Below are positions 58,087 through 64,000 of a DNA stretch of 64,000 nt, one piece after another (the stretch's first letter is position 1; each line of letters begins with the position of its first letter). The DNA is taken from assembly GCA_025617375.2 (NCBI GenBank), contig JAMYGW020000004.1, positions 806,001 through 870,000 of the forward strand. The letters run 5' to 3'. Below the pieces are notes generated by a model. The model did not search any database. It had not been told where the DNA came from and worked only from the letters and a program-made list of their open reading frames with translations. A program made the position numbers and the translations under genes. The stretch comes from Acarospora socialis (lineage: Eukaryota > Ascomycota > Lecanoromycetes > Acarosporales > Acarosporaceae).

Positions 58087-58760
58087 GATGCGCTCGTATG
58101 GACTTCCACGGCTAAATCAGTAGTACATTGTCGACTAAAAATATGCCCAAGAAGTGAGGTCGACGGTGGTCTTCAAGGCATACATGGGACGAGTGCGACA
58201 GAGGTGAAACAAGGGAGCCTGCTCAATGGTAACAGCAGCACGCAAGGAACGTATGATGTAGAGCAACGGTCAACCTCTAGCGACGTTCAACAAGCCTATG
58301 CTTTATATAATTATCATTATTTCGATCGTTGAAAAGGTCAGCGTGTGCTTTGTGTATGTACTTGCATGCGCGCTGTCGATCTCCTATTCGAGACAGACTC
58401 CAGAACAAATTAGCCGCGCTTGGATCTCGGCACCTTTTGCCCTTTTGATTGGCTGCCACCGTTTAAAATTTCCCTTCAAGTGCTGGCGGCTATAGAAAGG
58501 ACTAACCCCGAGAGATCCTCTCGATATGGAAAGAGAAGAGACACCCTCTCTCAATATTGCATTGAGCCGCTGTCTTATTCCCTTCTACACTGCTTCGGTA
58601 TGGAGACAGATGTCCGGTAATTTGCGTATCTGGATACTGGTATGCCAATGTAGGGAGTTTATTGTACCCAGGAACGTGAAGATGAGAACAGTGGATATCA
58701 CAACGAAAAACAATGACGCCTGCCAAACGTAAACGCCTATGTATACAAGACTGGCACTTC
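58087..58760. other. Intergenic region, SPA2 promoter / ERCC6L2-like 3' end
   Basis: Between two minus-strand genes. No recognised gene. It holds the SPA2 promoter and the 3' UTR of the helicase gene. Confidence 0.5.
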
Positions 58761-61700
58761 CTATCTAGTTTCTTCAAGGTTTCCCCCTTCCAAAGCCATA
58801 TCTGTGTCCACTGGTACCTGCTTCTCCCTCCTCAAGCGGTAGAATTTTTCCAAGCAATTCCGTCTCTGTGCCTGCGTCCAGCCTTCAACGACCAACGCAA
58901 ACTCCGTTGCGTCACTGAATCCAAACGTCTTCGCCATGGTGCAGAACTGCCTTTTCATGACTTCTTGCGGCGGATGATAACGGTACTGAAGTCCGTCCCC
59001 GCCACCAACCTTCACAGCGTCATCCTGACTTCTGCCGAACACGTACTGTTCCGCCATGTCGAGATCGTTGCCCGCTTCCTCCGCTCGTCTGCTTAGTTGC
59101 GCTTCAACTTTGGAAGATCCAATGACTTCTGAGTTCTCGTGCGTGTACTCGACTCCTGCTCCGGCGAGTATGGCCTGCACTGGGTCGCTCTTTTTGCTCG
59201 CCTTTTTGCGGGTCGTCGGCTTGTCCTCGCCTCTGACTAATGCGGCGAGTTGACTCATTGCACTGTCCTGTTCCTCTCCGGCCAGAGGATCTTCATCATC
59301 GTTGGAGGCCTCATCAATGTCGAGCCCTACCACCGCCACCCCGGCCTTCGACTCTGCAACATTGGTCTTATTGACAATATCCTTTAGTACCATGTTGTCG
59401 TGTTGGTATGCGAACAGGTTTACCAAGCCGAAGATCTCACCTTTTTGCTCTTTTCGCTCCTGCACTCCCTTGAAGTATCGTCGTTCGGTGGATGCAGTAT
59501 AGGCGATGTTAGCCTGCTGCTGCTTATAAATCTGACGAGCGTATACAATCTCTTCGATCGTGCCTGCGGACACCAGTCGAAAGACCTCGACGTCTCGTAC
59601 CTGACCAATGCGGTACGCCCTGTCTTGGGCTTGTAGGTCGTAGCTTGGATTCCAATTGGGGTCAACGATGACGACCTTATTAGCCGAAGTGATGTTCAAG
59701 CCGACGCCACCGGCCTTGGTTGAGATGAGAAAGACAAACTGTGCAGGATCGCTGTTGAAGTCATCCACCGTCTTAGCCCGGTCTTCATAGCTCATCGCGC
59801 CGTCAAGATAGCTCACGTTGTAGCTCGTATGGTTGAAGAGCATCTGAAACATCTTGAGCAACCTTACGCTGTGCGAGAAGACAAGGACCTTATCGCCGTT
59901 ACCGTGCCAGAACCGCAAGAGCTTCTTCAGAATCTTCCATTTTCCGCAGAACTCCGGGTTCGAATAATTGAGGATAGAGTCTCGATTCCGATAGAGCTCT
60001 CTCCATCGGTCCGGTAGGGCCACTTGCAGCATTTCCAGGTCTTTGTCTTGCTTCTCTTTTGGGTCCGTTCCTTGTGGTATGAGTATCGCGAGATGATTGC
60101 TCAGCTTCTGGAGGTTGAGAATAGCTGGGAAGACATAGCTTTGCCACTTCCCACTCAACGGTTCGGGAAGGTACACGTTGCAGCACCACCCGGACTTTTT
60201 CCCAGAGCCACATGCACAGGGATCCGAGGATGTCTTGATGTACTGGACAATATCACCATCTAAAGTATTCTCGTACGCTTCTGCTTGCGTGTCCGTTAGC
60301 GGACAGAAAACAACTCGGTCACTCTTCTTCGGTAACTGGTGTGCAATCAAAGTCTTCATTCTTCGCAAGAAGAATTCCGGTAATAAGTTCTCGACTAGCT
60401 TTTTCGCGGTCTTCCTCGCCTTGCTGAGCTGGTGGATGGTGGCATCGTGTGACTGTCCGATCTTTAGAGGTTCGCTAATACTGGCTTTCCAAGTAGAGAT
60501 AGGTCCAAACCTGCCCGGATTCGTCCAGTTGAGTAGGGTCCAAAGCTCGTCGTACGAGTTCTGTATGGCAGTGCCTGTCAGGCCAATCCTACAAAGAGCA
60601 TTGACCTCGTTCATTGCCTGTGTAGTCTCCGATTTTCTTCCCTTGATAACGTGACACTCATCTGCAACAACAGAGTCCCACTCGATCAAGTTGATGGCAC
60701 TCTTGTTCATTCGGTAAGTGGTGTAGGTTGTGATCATAACCTCCGTTCTGCCAGTTGTAGCTGCTTGTAACGCAACCTCCTTTGTATCACCGTGATAGAC
60801 ATCGACATGCCACCAACCCCACCTATGGAACTCGTTCTTCCAGTTCTCGATCAAAGTTCCCGGACAGACTACCAACACCCTTGGGTACCAAGACGCGCCT
60901 GCCCTTCTTAACTTGCGCATGCGTTTGGCGTCTCGCTCGTCCCCAGTCTTACCAAAAGCGGCTGTAAGAAAAGCAATGACCTGCACTGTCTTCCCCAAGC
61001 CCATATCGTCGCCTAGAATGCCTCCTTTCTGGTAGACGAAAAGCTCATGCAAGAACGATACACCCTGAACCTGGTAGTCCCGGAGCCACTGTGAAATTGG
61101 TGCTGGGATGATGCCGAGCGAGTACGGTAGTTGAATATCCTTGTAGGGCGCAGAGGGCTTTGCTAAAGGGAAGTCGGGTCTCTCTTGAAGGTGTTCGAGT
61201 CTGTCGTCGTCTGAAAACTCTACATCTTCGTAACTCGGCGGCAGTTTGAGACCGGCTTGTTTGAGAGTCGCTATCCGTTTATCGAACCTTGCCTTTCGAG
61301 TCTGCAAGTAGTTTGGCAGCGTGTACTCCATAAGATCATCGTCCGACTCCTCGCTATAGTGCTGCTGTGCCACCGAACCCTTATTGCCAGTCATCGTCTT
61401 GCCCTTGCTTTTTCCAACAGTCCGCTCCTTCTCCACCGCTTTAGCCTTGCGTGTACTGGCTGCGGCACGTTTCCTTTTGACAGCTTTACGGTTCTTGAAC
61501 TTGTTGTAGACAGCCTCGCCATCTTCGTCTGACCATTCCACCTTCTCGCCGTCGTTGTGCGCCAACCTTTCTCGCTGTGGACGCGCTCTGGTAACATCTT
61601 CTCCAGTGCTTTCGGGTTGGCTTGTCGGGGCCTCGCTCACAGCCTCTATAGGAGCACAATTTCTCTGATTAGCTTACGTCCATCGAGGAAAATGATGCGC

Positions 61701-61798
61701 GTACCCTCAACAGGATATTCCGTATCTCCCAAGTCTCTCCTGACTACACTTGTAATCTCTAGATCATCATCGCTTTCCGCCTCCCACCGCTCTCCCAT
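58761..61798 (-). CDS. SNF2-family DNA repair ATPase, ERCC6L2-like
   Basis: Two exons, 61798-61705 and 61645-58761, give 992 residues. The intron is 59 bp (GTACGC donor, GCTAATC branch); a GTAAGC donor 27 bp downstream is in the same frame but leaves only a 32-bp intron. SNF2 motifs in order: GGILGDDMGLGKTVQVI (Walker A, about 239-255), PGTLIENW, DECH (about 360-363), GLTGTAIQN, then the helicase C half with VLVFSHSVRLL, DGAMSYEDR, STKAGGVGLNI and QAQDRAYRIGQ. Between the halves is DPCACGSGKKSGWCC, a SEC-C-like possible zinc-binding motif. The C-terminus (AKTFGFSDATEFALVVEGWTQAQRR) matches the HEBO-type end of the ERCC6L2 family. Family members act in DNA double-strand-break and crosslink responses. 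The N-terminal 150 residues are basic and probably disordered. The role in this species is inferred. Confidence 0.85.
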
Positions 61799-62079
61799 AT
61801 TGCATTGCCTGGTTGCAATTGCGGGGTGACGAGGGGCAGCTTTGAGCCGCGCCAAGAAGTATCACTTCGTTCATGAGTGATTATGAGTGGTCAACCCACT
61901 GCAAATATTAATCAGCTGGCTGGTATGCCCGCTTCTTTGCATTCTGATAAACCATTTGTTTTCTCTCTCGAATTCGGTTTTAGGATCTCGCAAGATCAGT
62001 TTCACGATAAGGCTAGCTGGTGTTTGAGCAACATGGAATTGGTATATCGTACATCAGAGGCCCTTCCATACTCCACGAT
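61799..62079. other. Intergenic region, ERCC6L2-like / methyltransferase fragment
   Basis: Upstream of the helicase gene; no gene recognised. A short out-of-frame ATG precedes the chosen helicase start. Confidence 0.5.
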
Positions 62080-62550
62080 CTACATACCAGACCCACTCGT
62101 GCTACTTGACGTCTTCTGAGCGTAAACGAAAATTTGCTCCTCCGTGCCTGTATCAAATCCGACTTGCTTGAAACATGCAAGATAGTCGGCGAGCGGCGTC
62201 GTGGTCTCCACGACCTCCTGCCCTAGCCAAGTGATCTTGATCTCCTTCCAATCACCGGGCACAGTGGGAAATAGGAAGAACCCTCTGTTTTTGAACCATG
62301 TGTGAATCTGTGCAACGACCTGGTGGATGGCGGCTCAAGACATATGGAACAGAGCGAAGTAAGAGCACACGACGTCGAAGCTGTCAATCGTATCTAATTC
62401 GGAGCCAAGTCTATCTACAGCAATTTCGAAAAGCCTGCTTTGTCTTCGTTCAACCGCTATGGGTATGAGTGGCCACGACAAGGATAATGTCGAATTACTG
62501 ACACCTTCAGCATGCCTAACATGGTCTCCATGTCTGATAATTCCTCGCAC
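62080..62550 (-). pseudogene. SAM-dependent methyltransferase fragment
   Basis: Minus-strand remnant of a class I methyltransferase C-terminal half. Recognisable are DSFDVVCSYFALFHMS (the post-motif-II acidic/FALFHM block, about 62384-62338), TWFKNRGFFLFPTVPGDW (motif III-like strand) and LADYLACFKQVGFDT (the C-terminal helix and strand). An in-frame TGA at 62337-62335, just after FHMS, interrupts the frame. The SAM-binding glycine motif (motif I) is missing, and upstream sequence is not recognisable. It lies between the helicase gene and a broken P450. Probably a decayed secondary-metabolism-type gene. Confidence 0.6.
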
Positions 62551-62772
62551 ACAGCTCGAAGGCGCGCACTTGGAGACGTATTGAGCAAAAGTACAATCCA
62601 GACGTCGAGTGAAGTGCTCAAGATCTCACAGGTCCTGCCTAGCCGCTTGACTACCGTGATCGAAGCCAGCATTCACAAGCAACGAGTCATTCACTTCTAT
62701 GGATTGAGCTAAGCCATTGGTCTAGACTTCATATCTGCCTACGTATTCAATCTCCATAACTGTGTCAATTGG
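62551..62772. other. Intergenic region between two gene fragments
   Basis: No feature seen. It may contain worn ends of either neighbour. Confidence 0.4.
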
Positions 62773-63831
62773 ATGCAGAATCTCTCGGCGTGCCGCAGAT
62801 GGATGACGGTATATTTCCTTTCCAAATCAAGTCGTCCGTGGCCGATTGGTTCGCTCAATGGCATGCCGTGGTGGCAGAGAGCGCTGGGTGCGGGATATGT
62901 CCCGCCTTCGGTCGTGGCAGCCGATGATGAGAGCGAAGTTATCAATCTGGAGCTCATCCAAGCCGTCAGAGCAGCGCCTAGGGAGGAAGCCCAGCAACAC
63001 TATACAGGACCAGTAGTCTACTACAACCTCCCCAGATCCTACGCATCCCGCGATCAAGGTCTGTCCCCTAGCGACATCCTGCGCATTGCCTCCGAGACGA
63101 TGGATCATATCGTGGCCGAGACCGATGCGACGGCCATCGTGATCATTTACGCTTTTCACGAGCTCTCGCGGCGTTCCGATCTCCGGGCAGCGTTGCGGAA
63201 GGAGCTCTCGTAGATTCCCTCACCACTGCGCCAGCCCATCGAGGACCACATCGTCAATATCGAACTCATTCGTACCGTCAATAGACTGCCACTTCTCGAT
63301 GCAACACTCATGGAAACCCTGCGTCTCCACTCTGAATCACCGGGAGCAACACCACGCATCCTACCCCGATGGGGCACCAATCTAGCAGGCTACGACATCC
63401 CGGCCGGCACCCAAGTCGCAGCGCAAGCGTGTTGTCTGCATCGCAACGAAGGTGTGTTCCCGGACCCAGAGGTCTGGCGTATCGAGCGCTGGCTGCATCC
63501 AGAGAAGGAGCAGCGAGAGGAGATGAACAGCTGGTTTTGGCCGTTTGGTAGCGGGTCGAGGAAGTGTGCTGGTAATCATTTTGCGATTCAATTAGGTACA
63601 TCTGGACTGATCACTCTGCCCCCTTTACGTGTTAGGACCAGAATGAGTGGAACATGGTCAAAGCGTACGGCTGACAATGACGGGTTGACAGAGATTAAGT
63701 TCGTGCTTACGGCACTCTACACTAACCATGTGACGAGCATTGTTGATGACAAGGGTGTTGAGCATGTTGATGCCTTGATCGCTGGGCCCAGAGGTCATAA
63801 GTTAGTCCTCAAGTTCGAGGAGGCTGGGTAG
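62773..63831 (+). pseudogene. Cytochrome P450, N-terminally truncated
   Basis: Haem mono-oxygenase remnant. The C-terminal core is clear: SDILRIASETMDHIVAETDATAIVI (I-helix region), ETLRLHS (ExxR), then WPFGSGSRKCAGNHFAIQ with the haem-ligand Cys. The last part, ALYTNHVTSIVDDKGVEHVDALIAGPRGHKL, follows a probable 96-bp intron (63596-63691), which keeps frame either way. The first ~200 residues, including the membrane anchor, are not found upstream. An in-frame TAG at 63211-63213 lies between LRKELS and IPSPLRQ. Both faults point to a pseudogene. The early part, MPWWQRALGAGYVPPSVVAA, is also P450-like. No intact partner gene is present in the window. Confidence 0.75.
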
Positions 63832-64000
63832 GGAAGGGCACTGCAAAGCCATGTTCCGTTCGGTTGTTTATTGCTCTTCTAGGGTTAGATAACCAGATCT
63901 GAAACATATTTGTATTCGTAGCTGAGGTTTGGAGCTTGTGACAGCAAACAGCCTGCGGATCATCCACAAAAGCTCTTATATGTAAGTGACAGCATGTGAC
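63832..64000. other. Window end, no feature seen
   Basis: 169 bp past the P450 remnant; nothing recognised. Confidence 0.4.

Overview
The window looks like nuclear DNA of a filamentous ascomycete (Pezizomycotina, perhaps Dothideomycetes). The evidence is short 50-100 bp spliceosomal introns with GT...AG ends, fungal versions of housekeeping genes, and a large AT-rich block made of repeats hypermutated by C-to-T change. No single marker fixes the species.

Left gene-rich flank (1-13.05 kb): SSU72 RNA polymerase II CTD phosphatase (-), an NBP2-type SH3 adaptor (+), an ENT3-type epsin with five exons (+), an NCS1 purine/cytosine permease with four exons (-), and a phytanoyl-CoA dioxygenase-like Fe(II)/2-oxoglutarate enzyme (+). 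The ~1.06 kb between the last two, divergent genes holds five GATAAG sites and one AGATAG, which suggests nitrogen (AreA-type) control of the permease.

AT-rich island (about 13.05-53.48 kb): almost no CG, GG or CC dinucleotides, while CA/TG stay common. This is a repeat graveyard. From left to right it holds: the 3' part of a Ty1/Copia element (-); the 3' part of a Ty3/Gypsy chromovirus (-), broken by the 5' part of a related element (+); a 13-unit 30-bp minisatellite; a relic of a SNF2-type helicase gene (A, -) with ten exact 48-bp repeats; a relic of a UPF1-like SF1 helicase gene (-), interrupted by a structurally complete 6.2-kb Gypsy element with 361-bp LTRs and a TTCTT target duplication; a relic of a repeat-bearing unknown gene (-); a second SNF2-type relic (B, -) with nine exact 30-bp repeats; a Plavaka-type DNA transposase relic (+); unassigned coding-like sequence (+); and a 1.8-kb non-autonomous LTR element with 351-bp LTRs. 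The right edge is an apparent Copia LTR terminus at 53483. The helicase relics on the minus strand follow a repeated order (SNF2, repeat-bearing protein, UPF1-like, SNF2, repeat-bearing region), which looks like a duplicated gene module.

Right gene-rich flank (53.5-64 kb): a possible small membrane protein (-), the polarisome scaffold SPA2 with three exons (-), an ERCC6L2-like SNF2 DNA-repair ATPase (-), and two broken metabolic genes, a methyltransferase fragment (-) and a cytochrome P450 lacking its N-terminus (+).

The ordinary genes cover transcription termination, polarity/cell-wall signalling, Golgi-endosome traffic, nucleobase uptake and DNA repair and do not form one pathway. The notable content is the island: its unusual mutation context, its helicase cluster, its in-frame minisatellites and its related LTR elements with an antisense reading frame.
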